Positions 8,342 through 16,262 are shown, numbered from the stretch's first letter. The stretch is 64,000 bases of DNA from JADLGL01 sp963732865 (GCA_963732865.1 CAVTBC010000004.1:372001-436000), one strand, 5' to 3'. The notes: generated from the sequence alone by a model not told the origin. Program-made: numbers and translations.

Positions 8342-10498
8342 TGTCAGCGGCGCATTTACTGTGTCGCTGCTCCAACGGTTGACGAACGTCGGTTGAAGTT
8401 TGGCCAGAGTGTCGGGCAAGCGCGGCGTTTCGCTGGTGATGCCCAGGAAAGTGGCAGCGCGAGTAGCTCCGACATAGAGGAACTTTTCGAACAGGTCCGG
8501 ATGCCGTTCGGCGAGGCGATCAATCCCTACGAAGAAGACGGCCTCGAACTCTAGTCCCTTGATATGTTCTACCGCGAAGACCCGAACCTCTGCATCGTTG
8601 CCGCGTACGAGTTCGCGCGGGCATGCAGCACATTTGATGTTGTAGGCAGACAGCGCGACGTCAAGGAAGTTAGCCACGGGCTCAACTTGGGCCTCATCCG
8701 AAACCAAAACCGCGATCGACGGAAGGGTTCCAAGGAGCCTTTCTATTTCAGCAATTCTATCGGCCAACCAATCCACTGTCTCTGCCTGGGATGCCCCTAT
8801 CAGAAGTGTAGGTGGGAATCCTTCATTGTCAGTTCCTTCAGGCAGTTCAGCCACAGTTGTGCCACCAGAAAACTCTACGATTTTCTCGCCAAGTCGTTTA
8901 GCTGACGGCTGTGCCGATAGCTAACAAGAATCTCTTCAGTTCTAAGGTTCGGAGCTACCCACCTAAGGTCGTCTGTCGAGCGGCTTCCCCAAGCTGTTAT
9001 CCGTTGATTGAAATCTCCGCAAACCAATAACGAGTTCGTGGATGGGTCGGCCAGTTGCGCCATGCAAGCCAACTGAATTGGGGAGAAATCGGTCGCCTCG
9101 TCGACCAGAATTTGAGTGCGGAAGAGCGAGCGGACCGTATCCACGGTGGATGACCGGAACCGGTCCTGAATGTCCTCCAGTCCGCGATCGTCAACCAATG
9201 CTTTGCCAGCGAGCAAAAGCCCCAACAATATCGCGTCTATTTCCAGGGGGTTCAGGTCGCCGGGATCAAAGGTTGCATCCGAGTACCATTTGCCTTCAGC
9301 CCGGCGCTGCCTTCTGAACCGTCGGTATCGTAGTGGCATACGACCAAGATAGCGTTCTGCAGGACCTCCGAACCGGCGGAGGGACGCAACAGTCAAAAGT
9401 TGGTCACCAACCGAGCGGCTCTGCTGTTCCGGCAATGATCTTGAACCTAGCCATTCTAGGATCTTCCCGCTGCGGCTCTTCTTGCGGATGCTCCTTTGGG
9501 ACACTTTCGCGAGCGCCTGAACGCGAACCGCCCGGATATACGCATCAAAGGCCCCTTCCCGATCGGCGAGCGGGGTCGGAGCCTCTTCCTCCTCTTCTTC
9601 ATCCAATTCGTCGGTGTCGTCCTCGCTTGCGGCTTCGACCTCGAGTGACCTAACAAATTGGAGGAGTTCATCGAGGAGTTGTTCGTCGGCCTTAAGCTGG
9701 GCTACGAAAGATAGTCGCAGCGCTTTGTTCACTTCGTCGCGAAGTCTGCGCGTCGCGCTGACGACCTGATCTGCGAGCCCTTGGAGAGCATCCAAGCGGT
9801 CGAACTCTAGAGCGCCACTCCGCTCGATAACGTTTAGCAGCAGGTCTCCGAGTTCCGGCTATGTCTCTCTTTGAATGCCCCGCCAGGCGACGAGCATGAA
9901 ATGACAAGTCCGACCAATAGTCTTCAGACTGAAACCCGTTGAAGTCGTCAAACCATTCGGTCTGATGTTGGATCGCGTGGTCAGAAAGGTTATCTAACTC
10001 CGCTCTCATCGAGGCGCCACGCCGCCTAGCAGAACGAAGAATACCGAAGCTCTCCCTTGCTAGTTCTCGACGATAGTCGTCCCAAGTCTTAATTCTCGTG
10101 TCCGGAGCTGGTAGGTTCTCCCTTGCGAAAGCTTCCTTGACATACTGTCTAAGAAGCTCGGTCGGAGTAAACATTAGCCAACTTGTCGAAAGGCCGGCCA
10201 GACCGGCTACGCTTTTCTCCACGAGACGTTTCTCACGTCTCGAAAGTATTTCGTCGCTTGCGTCGGTCTTAAGCCCGAGCCTCTTGATCAAAGTGGTTGT
10301 CTTGCCGGTGCCGGGCGGTCCGAGAATGGCCACCTGAGTGTCTATTGGCAGACGGAAAATGGCGTCCTGATATTCATCAAGTAACGGACGATCGCGCAAA
10401 GCGATCTTGTCGATGATTTTATGCGGTCGACCTGAGAGGACATTTTGAGTTCCTTCGATCCTGCGCGAATATCTGCTCCAGAATATCTTCTTCACCAT
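8336..10498 (-). pseudogene. UvrD/Rep-like SF1 helicase, split by two frameshifts
   Basis: Three frames together encode one superfamily 1 helicase of about 720 aa. The first (from 10498) has Walker A GPPGTGKTTT at residues 60-69. The second (ending at 8875) has the DEAD-box-like motif II in ILVDEATDFSP, motif III in LLVCGDFNQ and YRHSRQLNDL. The third (ending at 8336) has GLEFEAVFFVG and motif VI in FLYVGATRA. The first shift is near 9855-9865. The second is in the A run of GCGAGAAAATCG near 8880-8885, where one added A restores LARKIVEFSGG. The start ATG overlaps the stop of the Gre-like gene (TGATG), so the two are translationally coupled. An acidic low-complexity segment (DEEEEEE) lies in the middle. 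Confidence 0.75.
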
Positions 10499-11100
10499 CA
10501 GCGACGGAGGCGTCCCGCAGAAGCGCCCGCAGTGAGACGATGGTAATCGGCGCCGCGCTTGGCGTTTCGATCACGGAGTTCCACAGAGTTCCATTCGCCG
10601 GCCCTTATCGGGTTGAGGGCTGCTCGTTCCGCCAACTTGAATACGAGTTCGCCGGAAGGCGTTGAGACTTCGAGTTCCTCGCCTGTCCTGATCGCGGCCA
10701 AACGTCCCATTGGCGAGCGATAGCTTATGAGGAGTGGACCTCCGGCAACCGGCCTCGGAGTTGCCGCGCGCGATACAAACGCGATCCTGACTCGGCCAGC
10801 TTCGTCGATGATCAAAAGTCGTGCAATTGCGGGCTCGGTCGTCAGCCCGCGCAACTCTCGACGACGTTCTTGGGTTACAGTGTGGAGGCCGCGAACCGCG
10901 CGCTCGCCGGTCATCGTATTGATCACGGCAAATGCGTTCGGAGACGGCATGTACTGGTCGTCCAGCTCGGACTGCGCCGCGGATGCGGTAGCCTCGAAAT
11001 GGTTGAGCGTGCCACGCGCCAGTTCGAGGAGGTGCTCTCCTCGTTGTGTACCTTCATCAAGGGCTGAAGAAGGAGTTGGGTCAGCGGTGGTTTGAGGCAC
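10498..11100 (-). CDS. GreA/GreB C-terminal-domain-like protein
   Basis: A 200-aa protein whose residues 121-160 follow the GreA/GreB C-terminal pattern (ISYRSPMGRL, TGEELEVSTPSGE). In Gre factors this domain binds RNA polymerase at the secondary channel. Residues 18-48 form a likely helical, partly coiled segment, but a complete Gre N-terminal hairpin with its acidic tip is not obvious, so classic transcript-cleavage activity is doubtful. The stop codon overlaps the helicase start (TGATG). The pair is reminiscent of a split HelD, where one chain has a Gre-like arm and a UvrD-like motor. That link is inference. The domain call is from pattern recognition only. Confidence 0.6.
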   Translation of the reverse strand: MPQTTADPTPSSALDEGTQRGEHLLELARGTLNHFEATASAAQSELDDQYMPSPNAFAVINTMTGERAVRGLHTVTQERRRELRGLTTEPAIARLLIIDEAGRVRIAFVSRAATPRPVAGGPLLISYRSPMGRLAAIRTGEELEVSTPSGELVFKLAERAALNPIRAGEWNSVELRDRNAKRGADYHRLTAGASAGRLRR

Positions 11101-11408
11101 TTTGATATCCTTGAAGGACCTGGATTGATCGCTACTGTTGTATCCGGTGATGGGAATACGCGTCTATCGCGCCCGCAGGCCTGACCTAACTCCGGACCAA
11201 CTCCATACGAGATCGCTCGAGTCGGCGTAGCGCCAGGGGACATTCTAGTAGCGGATTAGTAGGGCAGGAGTGGCAAAGCCGCGCCAAGACCGTCCAAGCC
11301 GCTGCCAGTTGGCTCGCCGACAAATGTTCAGCAGCACCAGCGAGTTATCCAAGTCCCTCCAACGTCGGGTGGGCATATCTAAGGCCCTGACAAATCGCCC
11401 GTTCGCCA
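11101..11408. other. Upstream region of the Gre-like/helicase pair and right island end
   Basis: These 308 bp hold no supported gene. They should contain the promoter of the leftward Gre-like/helicase operon. The right copy of the 22-bp island-end repeat is at 11245-11266. I cannot pick a convincing promoter. Confidence 0.5.
11245..11266 (+). repeat. Right copy of 22-bp island-end repeat (candidate integrase arm site)
   Basis: It matches 2957-2978 at 21 of 22 positions in the same orientation and lies 142 bp inside the right core. See the left copy for the interpretation. Confidence 0.55.
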
Positions 11409-11454
11409 ATTCGTAATGCGGAGGTCGCTGGTTCGAATCCGGCGTGCGGCACCA
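11409..11454 (+). tRNA. tRNA-Thr 3' half (interrupted gene fragment, right attachment site)
   Basis: From the anticodon loop (ATTCGTAATG) to the CCA end this is identical to the intact tRNA-Thr. The match continues three bases past CCA, making a 49-bp repeat of 3023-3071. There is no 5' half before it, so it is not a functional tRNA. It is the right-hand remnant of the gene that the island entered. Confidence 0.85.
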
Positions 11455-11591
11455 TTCTCATCAGCCGCTTGGCTGCACCCATGCCTTGGCTTCCCGGGTT
11501 CGTGATTGGGAGGCAGGCTGGAAGCCAATACCCTCAGTATGCGGAATTCCAACCCGCTGGGTCCAACCCCTCCGACCACTTTCAGAACGGG

Positions 11592-12104
11592 ATGACAATG
11601 AATTCACTGATGTATGAGGCTTCCGTGCCTGTCTTCGACCGGATGTTGGCAGCGCTCGACAAGATACTCGACAAGGCCGTTGCACATGCGAGGGCGAACA
11701 ACATCGAACCGGAGACCCTGTTGGAGGCGCGCCTGTTCCCGGACATGTATCCCTTCACGAACCAAGTCCAGATCGCGACGGATCACGCAAAGGGCGCTTC
11801 GGCCCGACTGGCGGGAGTTGAGGTGCCGTCGGTCGAGGACAATGAGAAGTCTTTTGCGGAACTCAAGGAACGGATCGCCTGGACGCTGGACTTCATCAGA
11901 GGCATCGATCCAGCGAGTTTTGTCGGGTCGGAAACAAGGATGGTCACACTGATGCGACGGTCGGGACCGCTGACACTGGAGGGCGGCAACTACTTGTTTC
12001 ATCGGGCGCTGCCGAACTTCTATTTTCATGTGACGACTGCCTATGGGCTGCTCCGGCACGCTGGTGTTGAGATCGGCAAGAGCGACTTCCTCGGAACGGC
12101 CTAA
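11592..12104 (+). CDS. DUF1993 family protein
   Basis: A 170-aa protein of the DUF1993 family, which has a DinB-like helical-bundle fold and no established function. Typical segments are LLEARLFPDMYPFTNQVQ near residue 42, a central ERIAWTLDFI helix, and a C-terminal FHRALPNFYFHVTTAYG that carries likely metal-binding His residues. The frame is open further upstream (from 11469), but that part is derived from the tRNA-flanking region, so I place the start at ATG 11592. ATG 11598 is an alternative. It is the only intact gene of the older element remnant and could have a housekeeping role. Confidence 0.8.
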   Translation: MTMNSLMYEASVPVFDRMLAALDKILDKAVAHARANNIEPETLLEARLFPDMYPFTNQVQIATDHAKGASARLAGVEVPSVEDNEKSFAELKERIAWTLDFIRGIDPASFVGSETRMVTLMRRSGPLTLEGGNYLFHRALPNFYFHVTTAYGLLRHAGVEIGKSDFLGTA

Positions 12105-12334
12105 CGGGGCGGAGAATTAGATTGTTTGGGCGCTGCGGCTTGGTCCGTTGCTCCCTTGCTGCGCAGCAGCTTCGGCCGCGTGACCTTGATGCGGGTTCGC
12201 GCGGCCGGGTTAGTGGAGAGGAGTCCCATGTCGACTCCCCAGCCAAACACCGACGCAAGTGTTGCTGCGTCGGCGGGTACACTGGGTTGGTACACAATCC
12301 CGCCGTGGCGCTTGGAAAAGCCCAAAGATATCAT
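12101..12334 (-). pseudogene. Tyrosine recombinase (phage integrase) fragment
   Basis: About 78 codons read on the minus strand. They contain LASVFGWGVDMGLLSTNPAA followed by KVTRPKLLRSKGATD. This matches the end of the core-binding domain and the linker of phage-type integrases (pattern: VFxWAxxxGLIxxNPAxGV, then a KGFTD-like start of the catalytic domain). The catalytic domain with its R-H-R-Y residues is absent: the frame stops at 12101 beside the DUF1993 gene. It is a dead fragment, probably of the integrase of the older element. Confidence 0.6.
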
Positions 12335-12357
12335 AGTCTAACAGAGATTGGACTCCG

Positions 12358-12375
12358 ATCCGGCGTGCGGCACCA
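12358..12375 (+). repeat. Third copy of the tRNA-Thr 3' end (old attachment remnant)
   Basis: The 18 bases from the T stem to CCA are identical to the 3' end of tRNA-Thr. The preceding T loop is degenerate. It lies 24 bp from the integrase fragment, as expected for an old attachment site. Confidence 0.6.
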
Positions 12376-12685
12376 ATATCTGTGCAGCTTCGGAATCGGT
12401 TTTGTCGCTGGTGGCGTGCTGACCGCCCGGCGCAGCCGGTCGCGTGGTTGCGTCGGCACTCGCGCCCGGCGCATGGCAGCGCCAAAATGGATCGGGAGGT
12501 GGACCGGCGTTGTCTCCGTTGGCGTGGAGCCGCGGACCCACCTCCCGAGCAGTACGAGGCTGAGGGCGCCGTTTCCGCAAGGAGGGACACGAAGCGAGAC
12601 GCCACCCTTGTCCCAGCGCGAGCGCTTCGACGCCTCCTCGCCGGTCCGGGCAAGTGTTCCTACGCCCCGCGGTTCGCTCGCGTCA

Positions 12686-12701
12686 TGACCCATATGGGTT
12701 T
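12686..12701 (+). promoter_or_regulatory. Candidate LuxR-regulator operator, site A
   Basis: TGACCC-ATAT-GGGTTT, with a perfect 12-bp palindrome in its centre. It shares GTCATGACCCANANGGGT with site B read on the other strand (15 of 18 or better) and is similar to site C upstream of the luxR-type gene. It lies about 180 bp before the dehydrogenase start. Confidence 0.5.
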
Positions 12702-12743
12702 GCGGCACGCGCCCTTAATCGTTGCTGGCGCGTTGGAGGACGG

Positions 12744-12759
12744 TGACCCGTCTGGGTCA
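12744..12759 (-). promoter_or_regulatory. Candidate LuxR-regulator operator, site B
   Basis: TGACCC-GTCT-GGGTCA, with perfect 6-bp arms. It is an inverted copy of the extended site A motif, 58 bp downstream of it. It lies about 125 bp before the dehydrogenase start. Confidence 0.5.
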
Positions 12760-12883
12760 TGACACGGGTGGAAGTACCGTGCAGGGCTGATCCCGAGTGT
12801 TGGGAGAACGGCGAAGAAATCCGAACCTCACTCGCATTTGAAAAGACAAGACGATCCTGGATCACAGGATCGGAGGAGAGGAA

Positions 12884-14854
12884 ATGATCAAGAGAATTTC
12901 GCTGAAAGCGACCGCCTCGGCGGTTGCGCTGACGGCTGGCTGTGGCATGGCAACAACCGCCTTTGCCAACCAGGACGTTATGGATCACATCGCCGCCGGT
13001 GATGTCGTTACGCCGAACATCACCTATAACGGCCACAACTTCTCATCGTTCGACCAGATCAACCTCAGCAACGTTGCCGATCTGACCGTTGCCTGGACGA
13101 TGCAGCTTGGCGTTCTCGACCAGTATGAGGCATCGCCTCTCGTGGTCGGCAACACCATGTACATCGTCTCGCCGGTGAACCAGTCGGAAGGCTCGGGTCA
13201 GGCGCCGAACGAAGTGCTGGCGCTCGACCTCAACAACAACGGCAACATCCTGTGGGAGTTCCGCCCGGACGTTGACCGCGAGCATGGCCTTCAGGCCTGC
13301 TGCGGCGCCCAGACCCGTGGTCTGCAATACGCCGAAGGCAACATCTACTACCACACCATCGACGGTCAGGTTTTCGCCCTTGACGGGCAGACCGGCGAGG
13401 CGCTGTGGCGGTCGATCGGCGCTGACGTCACCATCCGCGAGCATACGCCGGGCAACGGCATCGTCATCGGTGACCTCTACATCATCGGCATCGAGGGTGG
13501 TGAGTTAGGCGTCCGCGGCCATGTCTCGGCCTTCGACATCCACACCGGCCAGACCCAGTGGGTCATGTACAATATGGGTCCGGACAACGAAGTCGGCATC
13601 GGCCCGCGCTTCAACCCGTATTACGCTGACGACAAGAAGGGCTCGCTCTCCACGTGGTATGGCGATTCCTGGCGTCGTGGCGGCGGCACCGTTTGGGGCT
13701 ACTTCACCTACGATCCGACCAGCAACCAGTTCTTCTATTCGACCGGCAACTGCGGTCCGTGGAACCCGGACTATCGCCGCGAATGGGGTGTGATTGATCT
13801 CGATGCCAACAACGGCATCCAGAGCTACAAGAATAACTGGTGCGCCTCCATGATGTCCCGTGACGCCACCACCGGTGAGCTGATCTGGGCCTACAACATG
13901 TCGCCCCAGGAATCATGGGACTATGACGAGCCGCTGAACACGCCGCTGGTCGATGTCGACATGAACGGTGACGGCTCGGTCGAGCACACCGCCATGAAGG
14001 CAGCCCGTCAAGGCTGGTTCTATGTCTGGGATCGGTCCAACGGCCAGCTCCTCAACGACCCGTGGCCGTTCGTCTACACGAACTTCATGACGGGCGTGGA
14101 TCCAACAACCGGTCGTCCGAGCTACAACCTCGAGACCCTCGAGTTCACCAATGCCGCTGACCGTGCCAACTACACCACCGGTCAGGACATCTTCACGGCC
14201 GACCTGCGTGCCGACCCGGACTTCACCGGCACCGAAGTCTATGTCTGCCCGTTCATTCAGGCCCGTAACTGGCAGAACGAATCCTATTCTGACCAGACTG
14301 GTCTCTACTACGTCTCGACGACCAATGGCTGCGGCGGTCTGCGTGCCACCGAGGGCGAGTATGTCGCCGGCGAGGGCTATGTCCTTCAGGCGTTCAACCC
14401 GCTCGGCCCGATCCTGGGTCCGTTCGACCTCAACGGCAATCCGACCACCGTGCTGGGACAGCTCCAGGCGCTTGATCCGGTAGCCGGCGAAGCCCGCTGG
14501 GCGATCAACTTCGGCGACACTGGCGGCGGCATCCTGTCGCCCGGCAACAACGTGCCGGTGTTCTCGACGGCTGGCGGTCTGGTCTTCCAGGGCGGCAACC
14601 ACGACGGCGCGATGCACGCCTACAATGCCGAGACCGGCGCTCCGGTCTGGTCGTTCCCGACGGGCTCGCAGTTCAACCAGTCGGCGATTTCCTACATGCA
14701 TGATGGCAAGCAGTACATCGCCATCATCGCGTCCGGCGCCAACACCGGTCAGGTCAACGCCAACGATGCGGCAGGCGACGCAGATCGCTATCGCCGGGCG
14801 GGCTCGACGCTGTTCGTGTTCGCTCTGCCGGAGGCAGTTGCCGGCGGCATGTAG
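12884..14854 (+). CDS. PQQ-dependent alcohol/methanol dehydrogenase, lanthanide-type signature
   Basis: A 656-aa periplasmic quinoprotein dehydrogenase that oxidises a primary alcohol with pyrroloquinoline quinone and passes electrons to a cytochrome c. Residues 1-29 are a signal peptide ending in TAFA-N. Vicinal cysteines C139-C140 are the PQQ-contacting disulfide. Metal and catalytic residues are E207 (GGELGVRG), N289 (STGNCGPWN) and D346 in SWDYDEP. The second Asp of DYD (D348) is the extra ligand typical of XoxF-type lanthanide enzymes; calcium MxaF has Ala there. Eight beta-propeller W motifs are suggested by repeated TG-x-x-x-W. No cytochrome, periplasmic binding partner or pqq genes are nearby. 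The substrate is unknown; XoxF identity itself is not claimed. Confidence 0.88.
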   Translation: MIKRISLKATASAVALTAGCGMATTAFANQDVMDHIAAGDVVTPNITYNGHNFSSFDQINLSNVADLTVAWTMQLGVLDQYEASPLVVGNTMYIVSPVNQSEGSGQAPNEVLALDLNNNGNILWEFRPDVDREHGLQACCGAQTRGLQYAEGNIYYHTIDGQVFALDGQTGEALWRSIGADVTIREHTPGNGIVIGDLYIIGIEGGELGVRGHVSAFDIHTGQTQWVMYNMGPDNEVGIGPRFNPYYADDKKGSLSTWYGDSWRRGGGTVWGYFTYDPTSNQFFYSTGNCGPWNPDYRREWGVIDLDANNGIQSYKNNWCASMMSRDATTGELIWAYNMSPQESWDYDEPLNTPLVDVDMNGDGSVEHTAMKAARQGWFYVWDRSNGQLLNDPWPFVYTNFMTGVDPTTGRPSYNLETLEFTNAADRANYTTGQDIFTADLRADPDFTGTEVYVCPFIQARNWQNESYSDQTGLYYVSTTNGCGGLRATEGEYVAGEGYVLQAFNPLGPILGPFDLNGNPTTVLGQLQALDPVAGEARWAINFGDTGGGILSPGNNVPVFSTAGGLVFQGGNHDGAMHAYNAETGAPVWSFPTGSQFNQSAISYMHDGKQYIAIIASGANTGQVNANDAAGDADRYRRAGSTLFVFALPEAVAGGM

Positions 14855-14930
14855 CTGTCATGCCAATGCGGCCTCCCGGGCTTTGCCCGGGGGCCGCAGC
14901 GGCGACGCTGCCCCGTGTCTCGATGCAATC

Positions 14931-14960
14931 AGAGCCGGCCCGAAAGGCCGGCTCTTTTGT
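14931..14960 (+). terminator. Intrinsic terminator after the PQQ dehydrogenase
   Basis: The arms AGAGCCGGCC and GGCCGGCTCT (10 bp, perfect) surround the loop CGAAA and are followed by TTTGTTT. It lies between two convergent genes and can serve both. Confidence 0.9.
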
Positions 14961-14964
14961 TTGC

Positions 14965-16083
14965 CTAGATTCCGGCGCCGTGAAGGATGGCTTCAGGATG
15001 CAGCAGCAGGAGCTGCGTCAGCTCGACCTGGCTATGCGTACCGCTCTTTTCAAACACCGCCTTGATGTGGCGGCGGGCGGTCTCAGCGCTGATTCCGAGT
15101 TCCATCGCAGCCCGGGCAAGAGATTTCGCGGTGACGAATTGCCTGGCAAACCGCGCTTCCGCCTCGGTCAGATTATACTGGTCTCGCAGGATGTTGGTCG
15201 ACGGCAGCGCCGGGTTTCCCGGATTGCTGAGGACGAGAGCGGCGAGCCCGCCGACGCCTTCCGTCCAAGCTGCCGGCGCCGGGCTGAGCACTGCGCCGAC
15301 GAAGTCTTTCGCCCGGCTGCGATAGACGGAGAAGCTGCGCGTCGTGTTTGCCAGGACGGCGCGCAGCGTCGTCGCGAGCGGCACGCTGGATGTCAGGATC
15401 AGCCGGCCGTCATTGGCGCGGATCCCGTCGCCGGCCTGCAGCAATTGCTGGGCGGCGATATTGGCGCGGACGATTTTGCCGTTGCCGTCGAGCAAGATGA
15501 TCGGATTGAGGATGAAATCGAGCGAATCGCGGCTGACGCGAAGAATCCGGCCATTGAGTGTTGCCAGGACCGCGGCGCGGTGAAGGTGCGCGGAAAGCAG
15601 CGCGAACTCCGCGATTTCGCTTTGTGAAAATACCGGGTCCGAGGGAGCTCTCGATATGAAGTGAAGCGTCCGTTCCCCCGGGGATTCATGAACGACCGTG
15701 ACGTAGTGGTCGACGACGCCTTTGAGCATGCTTTCATGGAAAGCGGTCTGCGCCATCTCGTCCGTCGCTTCGATGCTGGTCCTTACGATCAACCGGCCCC
15801 GCGGCGCTTCATAGGCTTCTTTGGTGATGGGGTTCGGCGAATCATAGTCGTCGTCCCGATCGCTGTCGTCGATCTCGATCGATAATTCGCCGAACCAACT
15901 CATGAAAAGATTGGCGGTGTAGTAGCCGCTATCCGAGACAATGAAGTTTGTTTTCAGACAGGCGACCTCGGCGTCGAAGTGATGTGCCACAGAATCCATC
16001 AAGGGACGCCAATCGCCGTCTCCCTCCAGGGCGTTCTGGTAGCCTTGCCCGACGATGTCGAGCAGCCGTGCATTCTCACTCAT
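14965..16083 (-). CDS. LuxR-type HTH transcriptional regulator
   Basis: A 372-aa regulator. The last 70 residues hold a LuxR-type helix-turn-helix (NLTEAEARFARQFV, then LGISAETARRHIKAVFEK). The N-terminal 290 residues look like a GAF- or PAS-type sensory region (for example NPIILLDGNGKIVRANIAAQ near 190-210) rather than a receiver domain: no phospho-acceptor pattern is seen. The ribosome site GGGGGAGGAA precedes the ATG. It is convergent with the PQQ dehydrogenase and shares an upstream dyad with it, so it is the best candidate for its regulator. The ligand is unknown. Confidence 0.85.
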   Translation of the reverse strand: MSENARLLDIVGQGYQNALEGDGDWRPLMDSVAHHFDAEVACLKTNFIVSDSGYYTANLFMSWFGELSIEIDDSDRDDDYDSPNPITKEAYEAPRGRLIVRTSIEATDEMAQTAFHESMLKGVVDHYVTVVHESPGERTLHFISRAPSDPVFSQSEIAEFALLSAHLHRAAVLATLNGRILRVSRDSLDFILNPIILLDGNGKIVRANIAAQQLLQAGDGIRANDGRLILTSSVPLATTLRAVLANTTRSFSVYRSRAKDFVGAVLSPAPAAWTEGVGGLAALVLSNPGNPALPSTNILRDQYNLTEAEARFARQFVTAKSLARAAMELGISAETARRHIKAVFEKSGTHSQVELTQLLLLHPEAILHGAGI

Positions 16084-16209
16084 GAAAATGCGTTCCTCCC
16101 CCTAAACCGCTGGCCTTCGTTGGACCTTTGCGGCAGAGCCACGCATGAGCGGAGCGCCCCTGCATAGACCTTAACTACGTAGGATAGCCTAGGGCGGGCC
16201 GCCTTGCCA

Positions 16210-16225
16210 TGGCCCATTTGGGTCA
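16210..16225 (+). promoter_or_regulatory. Candidate LuxR-regulator operator, site C
   Basis: TGGCCC-ATTT-GGGTCA, about 130 bp upstream of the luxR-type start. It matches the motif of sites A and B at 15 of 18 positions. This suggests autoregulation. Confidence 0.45.
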
Positions 16226-16262
16226 GATGGATTTGTGCCAGGCCGTCCCGTCGAAACGGGCG

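Larger units (their letters stand above)
2889..11418. mobile_element. Genomic island inserted in the anticodon loop of tRNA-Thr
   Basis: An 8.5 kb stretch is bounded by the 10-bp direct repeat ATTCGTAATG (2889-2898 and 11409-11418), which is the tRNA-Thr anticodon loop. To its left lies the 5' half of tRNA-Thr and to its right the 3' half. An intact replacement tRNA-Thr (2993-3068) lies just inside the left end. The interior is visibly less GC-rich than the flanks, and its genes (GmrSD, PolB-like exonuclease, Gre-like plus helicase) are accessory in type. A 22-bp near-identical repeat lies inside each end (2957-2978 and 11245-11266). No integrase gene remains inside. An alternative reading is an element bounded by the 49-bp repeats 3023-3071 and 11409-11457, with a separate event creating the 5' fragment. 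Confidence 0.7.
11458..12375. mobile_element. Remnant of an older element at the same tRNA locus
   Basis: The stretch lies between the tRNA-Thr 3' half and a further 18-bp copy of the tRNA 3' end (12358-12375). It holds a DUF1993 gene and a fragment of a tyrosine integrase whose N-terminal end points toward that copy. This is the usual layout of an integrated element next to its attachment site, here mostly deleted. Confidence 0.5.
12376..12883. other. 508 bp upstream of the PQQ dehydrogenase, no gene
   Basis: No coding region is supported. The part near 12686-12759 has two dyads listed separately. A strong GGAGGAGAGGAA ribosome site ends this region just before the dehydrogenase ATG. Confidence 0.6.

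Noticed and set aside
8870..8890. Programmed frameshifting in the helicase gene
   Set aside because: The run is only AAAA, with no slippery heptamer or visible stimulator, and a second unrelated shift exists upstream in the same gene.
12376..12883. ORFs across the region before the PQQ dehydrogenase
   Set aside because: Frames on both strands are Arg/Pro-rich, mutually overlapping and lack ribosome sites; none carries a recognisable domain.
13562..13579. A 15 of 18 match to the LuxR-site motif inside the PQQ dehydrogenase
   Set aside because: It is coding sequence for WVMYNMG, where codons explain the match, and it lacks the CCC part of the dyad.
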